Shown piece by piece: positions 1 to 13,844 of a stretch of DNA of 64,000 nucleotides (its first letter is position 1; every line of letters begins with the position of its first letter). The translations under genes and the position numbers were made by a program. The DNA comes from Hydrogenophilales bacterium (GTDB lineage Bacteria > Pseudomonadota > Gammaproteobacteria > Burkholderiales > Eutrophovitaceae), in NCBI GenBank assembly GCA_902601765.1, contig CACKOO010000001.1, positions 184,871 through 248,870 on the forward strand, in the 5' to 3' direction. The notes under the pieces are model-generated. The model was not told the DNA's origin. It worked only from the letters and a program-made list of their open reading frames with translations, and did no database searches.

Positions 1-199
1 AATTTAGACGTATTTATAAAAGCGAGTATTAAAAATAGTTTATCTTCCAATGACTTTATCATGTTAGTCATATGTTTTCGATTTCTTTTCTGTGAAAGTT
101 TATAATCAGTTAGGTTCTATAAGGTATTTATCGTTAAGCGTTAATACTGGAAAAAACCAGTTAGTTAGTTTTTTAGAAGTATCTTTTTAGGAGTTATTG

Positions 200-1396
200 A
201 TGAATTGGAATCCGGACGAGTTGGAAATTATAAAAAGGGGTATTAATGAGCTGTTGGTAGAAAAAGAGTTTGTGGAGAGGCTCGGTAGTGGAGAGCCATT
301 AAGAGTTAAAGCAGGTTTTGATCCTACAGCCCCTGATCTGCATCTAGGGCACACTGTGCTCCTGAATAAACTTAAGCAGTTCCAAGATTTAGGGCATGAA
401 ATTTTATTTTTGATAGGTGATTTTACCGGGATGATTGGAGACCCTACCGGGAAAAATGTCACTAGGCCACCGCTCACTCAGGAATTTATCGAAAAAAATG
501 CTGCAACTTACAAGGATCAGGTATTCAAAATTTTGGACGCAGATAAAACCCGAGTGGTTTTTAACTCAGATTGGATTAGTGGAATCACACCAGCTGAAAT
601 TATGAAATTGTCATCCTGCTACACAGTCGCGAGGATGCTTGAACGTGATGATTTTGAGAAGCGTTACAAAGGTGGAGAGGCTATCGCAATACACGAGTTT
701 CTTTATCCATTGATTCAGGGGTATGATTCGGTACACCTCCGATCTGATATAGAGCTTGGAGGTGCCGATCAAAAATTTAACCTTTTGGTGGGAAGAGAGC
801 TACAAAAACATTATGGACAAAAACCCCAATGTATATTGACAATGCCTTTGCTAGAGGGGCTTGATGGGATCAACAAGATGTCTAAATCGATGGGGAATTA
901 TATCGGAATTTCTGAACACCCCAATGAAATGTTTGGTAAATTAATGTCTATTTCGGATGATTTGATGTGGCGTTATCTAGAACTATTATCATTCGAATCA
1001 ATGGCTACCATACAAAACTGGAAAAAAGAGACTGATCAAGGTAGAAATCCTCGAGATATCAAAGTTATACTGGCTACAGAGATAGTCACCCGGTTTCACG
1101 ACAAGAGCGCGGCGAAAAAAGCGTTAAGGGACTTCGAAGCTAGATTCCAAAAAGGTGCTATTCCAGATGAAATGATTGAGGTTAGTATTAAATTGGAGGT
1201 TGGAAAAAGTTCTCTACCACAGATAATTAAACAAGCAAGCTTGACCAAAAGTTCATCTGAGGCCATCAGATCGATTGGACAGGGAGCGGTCCGCATTGAT
1301 GGCAATAAAGTGACTGATAGAAGCATAGTTTTGGTACCGGGGAATTACGTTTTTCAAATTGGTAAAAGGCGGTTCGCAAGGGTCATATTGAAATGA
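200..1396 (+). CDS. tyrS: Tyrosyl-tRNA synthetase
   Basis: ORF 197..1396; protein has [19 protein letters not shown] (HIGH-like), GGADQKFN and KMSKS motifs and a C-terminal S4-like region. ATG at 200 preferred over TTG at 197. Confidence 0.97.
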   Translation: MNWNPDELEIIKRGINELLVEKEFVERLGSGEPLRVKAGFDPTAPDLHLGHTVLLNKLKQFQDLGHEILFLIGDFTGMIGDPTGKNVTRPPLTQEFIEKNAATYKDQVFKILDADKTRVVFNSDWISGITPAEIMKLSSCYTVARMLERDDFEKRYKGGEAIAIHEFLYPLIQGYDSVHLRSDIELGGADQKFNLLVGRELQKHYGQKPQCILTMPLLEGLDGINKMSKSMGNYIGISEHPNEMFGKLMSISDDLMWRYLELLSFESMATIQNWKKETDQGRNPRDIKVILATEIVTRFHDKSAAKKALRDFEARFQKGAIPDEMIEVSIKLEVGKSSLPQIIKQASLTKSSSEAIRSIGQGAVRIDGNKVTDRSIVLVPGNYVFQIGKRRFARVILK

Positions 1397-1412
1397 ATAG
1401 CCCTGTTAATAA

Positions 1413-1446
1413 TTATATAAAAATTAATATGTTAATTTTTATATAA
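1413..1446. repeat. Perfect 15-bp AT-only inverted repeat with TATG loop (TTATATAAAAATTAA-tatg-TTAATTTTTATATAA)
   Basis: Read directly; lies between the tyrS stop and the rrn promoter -35. Confidence 0.85.
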
Positions 1447-1450
1447 AGGC

Positions 1451-1478
1451 TTGACCTTAATCTGGTTGGCAGTATAAT
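1451..1478 (+). promoter_or_regulatory. Putative rrn operon promoter (TTGACC - 16 bp - TATAAT)
   Basis: -35 TTGACC 1451-1456, -10 TATAAT 1473-1478, AT-rich upstream region, about 280 bp upstream of 16S. Confidence 0.75.
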
Positions 1479-1509
1479 TGTCGGTTCCGTTCTAAACACT
1501 TGGGCGGAC

Positions 1510-1523
1510 GCTCTTTAACAATT
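1510..1523 (+). promoter_or_regulatory. rrn leader boxA-like antitermination site (GCTCTTTAACAATT)
   Basis: Matches the TGCTCTTTAACA boxA core in the 16S leader. Confidence 0.7.
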
Positions 1524-1757
1524 TAACAGCCGAAGCGTGTGGGTGCTACGGGTTTTTTTGGGCTCTATCTGGGTCACAAAAGTTTGAGGCTAATCGGCCG
1601 AAACTAAAGCCTTTTTGGAGGTGGAAGTTGCTTTAGACCTAGTAAACTTTAAAAATACTTAGCAGTGCTCATACAACAGTAAGGGTTCTGATATTATCAA
1701 GAATCTTTGAGTACGAGCACTATCTTGGGGTAACTCAAGATAGTAAACAGATGATTA

Positions 1758-3300
<1,543 letters not shown>

Positions 3301-3444
3301 GAGAAAATAGGCGCATAAAAGATGCGTAGCTTCCACACACTTCGGTTGTTTTTGTCATACAGCATGGTTGGGGTCAGCATCTAATTACAGGGATGCGATA
3401 CTAGAGGTTTAGGCGAGAACGAGCTGAACCGGGATCTTTTTGTA

Positions 3445-3521
<77 letters not shown>

Positions 3522-3532
3522 ATTTTAAATCT

Positions 3533-3608
3533 GGGGCTATAGCTCAGCTGGGAGAGCACCTGCTTTGCAAGCAGGGGGTCATCGGTTCGATCCCGATTAG
3601 CTCCACCA
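3533..3608 (+). tRNA. tRNA-Ala (TGC)
   Basis: 76-nt cloverleaf GGGGCTA...TAGCTCC-ACCA, anticodon TGC in CTTTGCAAGC. Confidence 0.97.
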
Positions 3609-3681
3609 TTACTGTTTAAGTTTCAGAGATTAAAGACAAGCCAACACGGTTTGTTTTTAGTCTTTGACTAAAGTGCTGTAC

Positions 3682-3696
3682 TGTTCTTTAAAAATT
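3682..3696 (+). promoter_or_regulatory. Spacer boxA-like site upstream of 23S (TGTTCTTTAAAAATT)
   Basis: boxA-like sequence in the tRNA-Ala/23S spacer. Confidence 0.5.
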
Positions 3697-3846
3697 AGGT
3701 AAGAAGTAAATTCTGATTATCCTTGGAATGTGAGGTAATCAGAACTGGGTTTTAAGATTGCATCAGGTTTTCTTTAGAAAACCGAAGCAAGCGTATTAGA
3801 ATAAAAAATCTATGTGTTGTGTGATTAGTCATGCTCAACGCTATAG

Positions 3847-6778
<2,932 letters not shown>

Positions 6779-6853
6779 TAGCCTTGAGTAAAGGCTAATT
6801 GATACGCGATGTGGAAAAATCTTTAAACAACATTTTACTTCTTACCAATTAAT

Positions 6854-6877
6854 AGGGTGTGTTAACGAACACACCCT
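6854..6877. repeat. Perfect 10-bp hairpin in the 23S-5S spacer (AGGGTGTGTT-aacg-AACACACCCT)
   Basis: Read directly; possible rRNA processing hairpin. Confidence 0.7.
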
Positions 6878-6887
6878 GAACAGTTTT

Positions 6888-7003
6888 GCTTGGCGGCAAT
6901 AGCGAGGTGGACCCACCCCTTTCCATTCCGAACAGGACGGTGAAACGCTTCAGCGCCGATGATAGTACGAGGTATATCGTGCGAAAGTAGGACACTGCCA
7001 GGC
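6888..7003 (+). rRNA. rrf: 5S ribosomal RNA
   Basis: TGCTTGGCGGCAATAGCGAGGTGGACCCACCCCTTTCCATTCCGAACAGG...GGACACTGCCAGGC. Confidence 0.93.
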
Positions 7004-7017
7004 AAATTATTAAAAAG

Positions 7018-7047
7018 ACCTCACTATTATTAGTGAGGTTTTTTTTT
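7018..7047 (+). terminator. Rho-independent terminator of the rrn operon
   Basis: ACCTCACTA-ttat-TAGTGAGGT followed by a T run. Confidence 0.9.
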
Positions 7048-7927
7048 ATATACAATACCAACGAGGGTCTTCTTTAGTTAGGAGTCTTTTTAATGCCTCA
7101 AAGTGAAGAACCGATTGTTGCCTTTGGCTTTCGATTTGGGCGGATACTTCGGCAACGATGCTATCTGGCACCGTCTTAATTTTTTTCCCTGTTCCCTGCG
7201 CAAGAACCTGTACCATGCACGCGCGTTCCAAATAATATAGGTCATCAAACGCATTTACAACATTATCTCCGCACACTATTACTCCATGATGCTGCAAAAA
7301 AACAATATCCTTATCTGCTAATGCATCACAGATTCTGTCCCCCTCACTCTCGTCCAGAGCCACTCCTCCATAATTTTGATCATATCCGATCCTATTATAA
7401 AACCTCATGGAATTTTGATTAGCACCAACTAACAATTCCCCGTCTTCTAGTAAGCATAACGACGTTGCGTACGGCATATGAGTATGCAGAATGCATTTCT
7501 TTCGTTTACCTAAATGGATCCTTCCATGAATAAAAAAAGCGGTTGGTTCCACCGAATGTTTTCCAGAAATTTTTTGTCCAGCCTGGTCAACGATAACTAA
7601 ATCCGACGGATGAAGCTCCGACCAGTGTAGGCCTTGGGGGTTAATAAAAAAGTGATTTGGATTCCCCGGAACTTCTAGGCTGAAATGATTGCAGACCCCT
7701 TCATTTAGCCCGAACCGGGCCGCAGACCGAAGAGCTGCTGTCAAATCAATTCTAGCCTGAGTCTTTATATCAACATTTTGTAATAGCTCAGTTCCCTGAT
7801 TTGGAGAAACAGCGAGCGTTTTATCAATCCCCGAGTTTCCTGCGAGCACATCGTTCCCACCTCGATCGTAATGATTTCCATTTTTTAGCATTTTGTTTAC
7901 CCTCAGCCTTGTTGCATTGTTTACCAA
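7046..7927 (-). CDS. Class II aldolase/adducin family protein
   Basis: AALRSAARFGLNEGVCNHFSLEVPG, HTHMPYATSLC and HHGVIVCGDN match class II aldolase/adducin pattern. Confidence 0.88.
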   Translation of the reverse strand: MVNNATRLRVNKMLKNGNHYDRGGNDVLAGNSGIDKTLAVSPNQGTELLQNVDIKTQARIDLTAALRSAARFGLNEGVCNHFSLEVPGNPNHFFINPQGLHWSELHPSDLVIVDQAGQKISGKHSVEPTAFFIHGRIHLGKRKKCILHTHMPYATSLCLLEDGELLVGANQNSMRFYNRIGYDQNYGGVALDESEGDRICDALADKDIVFLQHHGVIVCGDNVVNAFDDLYYLERACMVQVLAQGTGKKIKTVPDSIVAEVSAQIESQRQQSVLHFEALKRLLTKEDPRWYCI

Positions 7928-7981
7928 TATAACCTATTTACCGAGTTATGGTACTCTCTTGGCTTTAAAAGCAGGCTAGAT

Positions 7982-8464
7982 GTGTATACCTATTCCTTTA
8001 ATAGTATTTTGGGAAAAATAAACTGTTATTCAGACGGCGTATCCTTGACGGGTGTTTATTTGGAAAATCAGAAAAAGCCTTCTACGTTAATTAGGAATAA
8101 TACCGACCGGCAAAACATGAGTATTTTTAGAACCGTTCAAGACCAAATAATATCTTACTTCAAACTTGAAGCAAAAGTTTTCCGACTACCTATCTATTTG
8201 AATGGGACAACCTTTCAGCAAAGAGTTTGGAATACCTTACAAACCATTCCATACGGTACAACTGTTAGTTATAGTCAAATAGCCAGAGCAATTAATCGTC
8301 CAAAAAGTTACCGAGCGGTAGGCATGGCAATTAGCCAAAATCCTATCTCCATAATAATTCCCTGCCATAGGGTTATAGCAAAAACTGGAAATATATCTGG
8401 ATATGCTGGAGGGTTGGATGTAAAAAAGAAACTATTGAGATTGGAGAAAGGACATATGATATGA
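7982..8464 (+). CDS. ogt: Methylated-DNA--[protein]-cysteine S-methyltransferase
   Basis: FQQRVWNTLQTIPYGTTVSYSQIA...IIIPCHRVI active-site motif. Confidence 0.93.
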   Translation: MYTYSFNSILGKINCYSDGVSLTGVYLENQKKPSTLIRNNTDRQNMSIFRTVQDQIISYFKLEAKVFRLPIYLNGTTFQQRVWNTLQTIPYGTTVSYSQIARAINRPKSYRAVGMAISQNPISIIIPCHRVIAKTGNISGYAGGLDVKKKLLRLEKGHMI

Positions 8465-9000
8465 CGTCAAACGCTTATTTAGGGGGGGGATGCTTTTGGT
8501 GCTTAGAGGTAATATTTAAGGAATTATTGGGAGTATCCGCTGTAACATCTGGGTATATGGGAGGGGAATCCACCCATCCGACTTATGACCAAGTGTGTAG
8601 TGGACGCTCCGGACATGTGGAAGTGGTAGAAATAGTTTATGACCCCCAACAGATAAAATACGAAACTCTACTTTCCGTATTTTTTTCAATTCACGACCCA
8701 ACAACAATGGATCGGCAAGGAAACGACGTGGGGTCTCAATATCGTTCGGTTATCTATTGTGAAAAATCTCAAGACGTACGCGATGCAAAGTCGAAAATCA
8801 ATTCACTACAATCCGAGAAGCTCTTTATAGACCCTATAGTTACAAAGGTATTAACCATGAAACCATTTTACCCGGCCGAGGAATACCATATGAACTATTT
8901 CGCCAATAATTCTTTACAACCCTATTGCCAGGCGGTTATCAGTCCGAAATTAGGTAACTTCCGCCACCATTGGAAAAGTTTTCTCAGACATTCGAAGTAG
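8461..9000 (+). CDS. msrA: Peptide-methionine (S)-S-oxide reductase MsrA
   Basis: GGGCFWCLE active site; overlaps the ogt stop by 4 bp (ATGA). Confidence 0.96.
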   Translation: MTSNAYLGGGCFWCLEVIFKELLGVSAVTSGYMGGESTHPTYDQVCSGRSGHVEVVEIVYDPQQIKYETLLSVFFSIHDPTTMDRQGNDVGSQYRSVIYCEKSQDVRDAKSKINSLQSEKLFIDPIVTKVLTMKPFYPAEEYHMNYFANNSLQPYCQAVISPKLGNFRHHWKSFLRHSK

Positions 9001-9136
9001 CTTACAAATGTGTTAACAGTTGATAAGCGAAATAGGTTAAAACTCTGGATTAACTTAGAATATTTAGTAAAAGTCTCAACAACAATGTAGTCTCTACAAT
9101 CTTATAGCAATTTTTAATTTAAATAAGGGGAAAAAA

Positions 9137-9853
9137 ATGGGTGACGTAAACCAAAACAAGGAAGCAATTGCGAGAAATCGCAAGAGAATTTTTAATATAG
9201 ATGCTGAAGTGATGCTCAATAAATCTCTGGTCTACCAGTCTCGCGCAATGATCGAGGAGAATCGGTTAATGATAATGAGTAATTATTCAGCGGCTTTTAT
9301 GGGTAACAGACAACTGGCCAACCACAACACAGAGGAAATTTTCGAAAACAGGCGTGCAATATTAGCAAATGCCCAGCCTGCTGATGATGTGCAGAGTAAT
9401 TACATTCAGGCGCAAATCAACAAGACGTCTCTCGACTATCTTGCACATAGGTCTGAATTAAATACCGCTGTATTGGCTGTAAGTGAGGAAATGGCAGAAA
9501 TTAACGCTAAATTAATAGACATTAATAAAAAAATTATGGACGCTAATCAGAGTATTGTCGAGTTTAACTCTCAACAAATCGCCATAAACCGAGACCTATT
9601 AGATGGCGCGCTGAAACCATCGGAGGCTAATTCCGGTGACAACGCTGTGTTAATTGCATCAAATCAAGATGCCATGAAAGACATTGAATCACGCGTGGTA
9701 AAAAACAGGTCGGCTATGGAAGGCTTAATGTCTGCATCGCAAACAAATGCTGCGAACTTAATGGAAAATAAGAATCAAATTTCGAAGCGGCGAGAATCTA
9801 TTATGGCGAACAGAGATGTTATCGCTGATAACAAGTCTCGTATTATGGAATAA
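9137..9853 (+). CDS. Uncharacterised Asn-heptad coiled-coil protein (N@d-like IxxNRxx repeats), no signal peptide
   Basis: 238 aa, RBS AAGGGG; Asn recurs at 7-residue spacing in four phase blocks. No recognisable catalytic domain. Confidence 0.85.
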   Translation: MGDVNQNKEAIARNRKRIFNIDAEVMLNKSLVYQSRAMIEENRLMIMSNYSAAFMGNRQLANHNTEEIFENRRAILANAQPADDVQSNYIQAQINKTSLDYLAHRSELNTAVLAVSEEMAEINAKLIDINKKIMDANQSIVEFNSQQIAINRDLLDGALKPSEANSGDNAVLIASNQDAMKDIESRVVKNRSAMEGLMSASQTNAANLMENKNQISKRRESIMANRDVIADNKSRIME

Positions 9854-9890
9854 ATGCCTCAATTACTTCTAAAAGGCAATGTTGTTTTAG

Positions 9891-9913
9891 TAGAGGGGCT
9901 GTATGCCCCTCTA
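9891..9913. repeat. Perfect 9-bp hairpin (TAGAGGGGC-tgtat-GCCCCTCTA) between convergent genes
   Basis: Read directly; no strong T run on either side, possible terminator. Confidence 0.5.
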
Positions 9914-9933
9914 TTCAAAACGTTGAGCCAATT

Positions 9934-10212
9934 TTAAGCGAGTTGCTCAGCATCCTGTATTTGTGTTGGCGACAAGGTTTTTGCTGATTCATCATAATAT
10001 CGCTTCGCAACCTTCAATCCGTCTCTAGCAGCAAGGTCAAACCACATCGAAGCCCTAACGTCGTCCATTGAAATGTGGGCTCTGTAGTAGTGAATATGGC
10101 CAAGTGAAAACATAGCATCAACATCCCCAGCCTCGGTGGATTGAGTGGGCCAATAAAATGTATCGCTAACATTCCAGGAAAACATAGAATAAAAATAATA
10201 TATCCCCACCAC
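9934..10212 (-). CDS. Small Sel1-like repeat protein
   Basis: AEAGDVDAMFSLG-like and DDVRASMWFDLAARDGLKVAKRYYDE Sel1-like signature. Confidence 0.6.
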   Translation of the reverse strand: MVGIYYFYSMFSWNVSDTFYWPTQSTEAGDVDAMFSLGHIHYYRAHISMDDVRASMWFDLAARDGLKVAKRYYDESAKTLSPTQIQDAEQLA

Positions 10213-10230
10213 GGTTTAGATTATTTATTA

Positions 10231-10851
10231 TTACTTTGGCAGAGCAGATTCACACCCTAACCCACTCTCACACAACTGTTGGTTATATTCCCAACAGAAC
10301 TGCCTGGCCAAGGGAATATACGCAAAGAAATCATTTTCTAATGCTGTGTAATTTTGAGATAAATCTAATAGCGATCGCTCCAGGGATATCGGCTTTTTGA
10401 GTCGCTGACCTACTTTCTTCAGAACCATTTCAAGGTGGTTTTTGCAACCGTATGATGTGAGCCAATCATTTCTGATCATATTTGGTAAAATTTTTTGAAA
10501 ATTTTCCGGTAATTCAGGATAACGCTGTTCTAGCATCCGATAAATTGTGCCAGCATAGCAAGGTAGCGATAAACGGTGAAATAACGACCAATTATTGGCA
10601 AGAAAATAGTCATAGAATAGATCAATTATTATTCCTGCGTATCGTCGATTTTCTATACCGATCAAACTTTTTGACCTACGTACAACCATGTTGTTATCAG
10701 TGAAGCTATCGAGTTTTCTGTGTAACATTATACCCTGGTTAAAAAGAGACGCCTCTTTTTTTATAGGCCCCTTGACAAAGTCACCCAGTAAACTCCCAAT
10801 TGTTAAGTCTTCTATATCCGGTGATAAGTACAGGTGCGCAAGATAGTTCAT
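10231..10851 (-). CDS. acpH: Acyl carrier protein phosphodiesterase (AcpH family)
   Basis: MNYLAHLYLSPDIEDLTIGSLLGDFVKG and IMLHRKLDSFTD resemble the AcpH family. Confidence 0.82.
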   Translation of the reverse strand: MNYLAHLYLSPDIEDLTIGSLLGDFVKGPIKKEASLFNQGIMLHRKLDSFTDNNMVVRRSKSLIGIENRRYAGIIIDLFYDYFLANNWSLFHRLSLPCYAGTIYRMLEQRYPELPENFQKILPNMIRNDWLTSYGCKNHLEMVLKKVGQRLKKPISLERSLLDLSQNYTALENDFFAYIPLARQFCWEYNQQLCESGLGCESALPK

Positions 10852-10909
10852 AATACTTAAATCTTAAGAGATAATGATAAAATAATGCCTCATACATAAA
10901 AAAAAAACT

Positions 10910-11956
10910 ATGAAATTATATAGAGACTTACTTGACCCAAGGGTACTGGGACAGCCAAAAAAAAGTGAATTAATTGATAGAGCCAGTGAAATTTTATCTA
11001 AGCCTGCCTCTGACAAAAGATCACAAATTATAAATTTCGCGGAAAACTTACAGACTATTTTAGAAAGTGGTAATGATGATAGGCTGCGGCTAGTTTTAAA
11101 AACTCCGGGCCATTCAGATGAAAAAAGGGTTTTACTAGAGGCTTTAGAGCTATGCGTTTCTGGTTCGAACATGGCCGTGCCTTTACAAGGTATTTTTTTT
11201 GCAATTCCAGTTTTGATAGTTGCAGGAGGGAAATCTAGTGGCAAGCTATCAGCAGTACTCCCTAAAAGTTTCGATTTGAATGACTTATTTGAAAAGGCTG
11301 GTGCGCTGGCATACTCTAAAAATGTAAGTTTTTCGAACATCCTCACTTCCTTAGATGCTTTAGAAAAAGTCAATTGGCGCTATTTAATGCGTTGCAATAA
11401 AGGACTAGATATTGATGATTTTGAATTAAATGATTTAAAACCGGAAGACATAATACTAAAAGCCGGTACGGAACAGGTTCATCTCAGGTATTTAATTGGT
11501 TTAGCAGTAGGCTCTACAAAAGCCCCAAAATTCACAGAGACCGCGGCTGATATTTCAAAATGGGGTATACAATTTACTCGAAAATTTGACGAGCTCATTA
11601 AATTTCAAAATGCCGAATTATTGGCTATTCCCAGGAGGCCCGTTAATTTTGTTCGTGCAGTTTATGATGGAATTTGGGCCACGAATGAAATAGGGTTTCA
11701 GTTGTTTCTGAGCAATGCATTGAGGTATACCAGACAAAGAACTGGTGAGCCAGATGTTACCATAGCTACCTACTCGGATAACTCTATTAGGGTGCGATTC
11801 ACTTCAGTATTTGATGATACATTCGATAAAACCTTTGGCTGGCGTCTATCGCCGCTCGATGAATTTTCTCGTGTTGTTGACTGTATTGATGAACTTTTGT
11901 CTGACTGTGGCATTAGTAACATTGAAGTTATCCCCAATATTTTATCGCACGAATAG
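10910..11956 (+). CDS. Conserved hypothetical protein (348 aa)
   Basis: Long ORF with bacterial-like composition; no family recognised by eye. Confidence 0.75.
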   Translation: MKLYRDLLDPRVLGQPKKSELIDRASEILSKPASDKRSQIINFAENLQTILESGNDDRLRLVLKTPGHSDEKRVLLEALELCVSGSNMAVPLQGIFFAIPVLIVAGGKSSGKLSAVLPKSFDLNDLFEKAGALAYSKNVSFSNILTSLDALEKVNWRYLMRCNKGLDIDDFELNDLKPEDIILKAGTEQVHLRYLIGLAVGSTKAPKFTETAADISKWGIQFTRKFDELIKFQNAELLAIPRRPVNFVRAVYDGIWATNEIGFQLFLSNALRYTRQRTGEPDVTIATYSDNSIRVRFTSVFDDTFDKTFGWRLSPLDEFSRVVDCIDELLSDCGISNIEVIPNILSHE

Positions 11957-12058
11957 GGCAGTTAGATTTTTAATATTGGATTTACCAGGTGTTTCGGTTA
12001 AAGTTATTGTGTAAATTATATTAGCTTTAAACAGGTTTTATTTTTGATAGGGAGGCAT

Positions 12059-13033
12059 ATGTCTAAAGGAATTAGATTTCACAAAACGGGTGGTCCTGAG
12101 GTGCTGGTTTATGAAGATATAGAGATTGGTAATCCAGGTCTCGGGCAGGTTCGAGTCCGAAACAACGTGGTTGGGCTGAATTATATAGATACTTACCATC
12201 GTAGTGGACTATATCCGTTACCATTACCTCATGGATTAGGTATGGAAGCTGCTGGAATCGTTGAAGCTGTCGGCCCGGACGTAACTGCGGTATCCCCGGG
12301 TGACAGGGTAGGCTATTGCGCAGGCCCACCCGGAGCCTATGCGGAAGAGAGATTGATGGCGGCAGATCGTCTTGTAAAGTTGCCAGACGGTATTCGTGAT
12401 GAGGAAGCGGCCGCTATGATGCTAAAGGGTTTGACAGTTTGGTATTTGACTCACAGAACCTACAGGGTAGAGGCAGGGGAAACAGTTCTTTTTCATGCAG
12501 CTGCAGGGGGAGTCGGACTGATAGCTTGTCAATGGTTAAAAGCCTTGGGAGTAACGGTTATAGGCACTGTAGGATCAGACGAAAAAGCAGAAATAGCGAA
12601 AGCCCATGGATGCGATCACACAATTGTATACACCAAGGAAAATTTTACCGATCGAGTGTTGGAAATAACTGATGGTCAAAAAGTACCAGTTGTTTTCGAT
12701 TCGGTTGGGAAAGATACGTTTAGAGGGTCCTTAGCTTGTTTGAAGCCCAGAGGGCTGATGTGTGTTTTTGGAAATGGCTCAGGGGCGGTTGAAGCTTTTG
12801 ACATAAACGACTTGGCTCCGGCTGGATCTTTGTACGTTACTCGACCTACTTTGATGACCTATACTGCCGCGAGAGAGGATTTAATCGAAGGAGCAAATGC
12901 GTTATTTTCCATGGTAGGGTCTGGAAACATAAAGATTGATATTCATCAGACTTATGCGCTATCTGATGCCGCGCAGGCCCATCGCGATTTGGAAGCGAGA
13001 AAGACCACTGGTTCAACAATACTTTTACCTTAA
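12059..13033 (+). CDS. NADPH:quinone oxidoreductase (zinc-independent MDR family)
   Basis: HKTGGPEVLVYEDIEI..., HAAAGGVGLIACQWLKALG Rossmann motif; RBS GGGAGG before ATG at 12059. Confidence 0.92.
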   Translation: MSKGIRFHKTGGPEVLVYEDIEIGNPGLGQVRVRNNVVGLNYIDTYHRSGLYPLPLPHGLGMEAAGIVEAVGPDVTAVSPGDRVGYCAGPPGAYAEERLMAADRLVKLPDGIRDEEAAAMMLKGLTVWYLTHRTYRVEAGETVLFHAAAGGVGLIACQWLKALGVTVIGTVGSDEKAEIAKAHGCDHTIVYTKENFTDRVLEITDGQKVPVVFDSVGKDTFRGSLACLKPRGLMCVFGNGSGAVEAFDINDLAPAGSLYVTRPTLMTYTAAREDLIEGANALFSMVGSGNIKIDIHQTYALSDAAQAHRDLEARKTTGSTILLP

Positions 13034-13046
13034 ACAGGAAAATACT

Positions 13047-13814
13047 ATGATCGAAGATATTGAGGGAAAAGTGGTGCTCATAACGGGAGCAAGCACTGGA
13101 ATTGGGGCTGCTGCAGCAGTGGCTTTTGGTCGTAATAAAGGAAGGGTCGTGGTTCACTATAATCAAAGTGAATCAGAGGCTGACAATGTTGCTCAACAGG
13201 TAACTAGGGCTGGGGGTGAGGCGATTACTTTGCAAGGCGATGTAAAAGATTCCAAAGTCTGTAAATTATTGGTAGCCGATACTGTGAAACATTTTGGTGA
13301 AATAAACGTTCTGATTAATAACGCCGGAGGTTTAATAAAACGACAGCCGGTTCAAGATATTGATGATAGGCTATTTACCGAGGTGGTTGATTTAAACAGC
13401 AGATCGGCTGTGATGACCACTGGAGCAGCTGTGTCTGCCATGAAAAGGCAAGGCAAAGGAGGAGTAATTATAAATGTTACCTCAATAGCTGCTCGGCATG
13501 GAGGTGCAGGAGGCTCTGTTTTATATGCATCTTCCAAAGGTTTTATTTCAACAATGACCCGGGGGTTTGCCAAGGAATTAGTAAAGGACAATATTAGAGT
13601 TAATGCTGTTTCACCGGGGGTAATTGTTACTCCTTTTCATGACCGATACTCAACTCCAGAACTTTTGGAGAATTTTAGAGCTACCATCCCGATGGATAGG
13701 CTAGGCGAAAGCAACGAGTGCACCGGTGCCTTTCTTTTTCTGGCGTCCGAGCAAATGAGTAGTTATGTCACCGGACAAATTCTTGAGGTGAATGGCGGGC
13801 AGTTGATGCCATAG
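13047..13814 (+). CDS. SDR family oxidoreductase
   Basis: VVLITGASTGIGAAAA, NNAGG, YASSKG motifs; start placed at MIEDIEGKV. Confidence 0.93.
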   Translation: MIEDIEGKVVLITGASTGIGAAAAVAFGRNKGRVVVHYNQSESEADNVAQQVTRAGGEAITLQGDVKDSKVCKLLVADTVKHFGEINVLINNAGGLIKRQPVQDIDDRLFTEVVDLNSRSAVMTTGAAVSAMKRQGKGGVIINVTSIAARHGGAGGSVLYASSKGFISTMTRGFAKELVKDNIRVNAVSPGVIVTPFHDRYSTPELLENFRATIPMDRLGESNECTGAFLFLASEQMSSYVTGQILEVNGGQLMP

Positions 13815-13844
13815 AACAAATTGCAAATCGGTGTTTATCAATAT

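Noticed and set aside
9137-9853. Trimeric autotransporter adhesin
   Set aside because: No signal peptide, no YadA anchor, no head domains; only the coiled-coil chemistry is similar.
10864-11373. 169-aa minus-strand ORF
   Set aside because: Fully antisense to the better-supported 348-aa ORF and low-complexity in composition.
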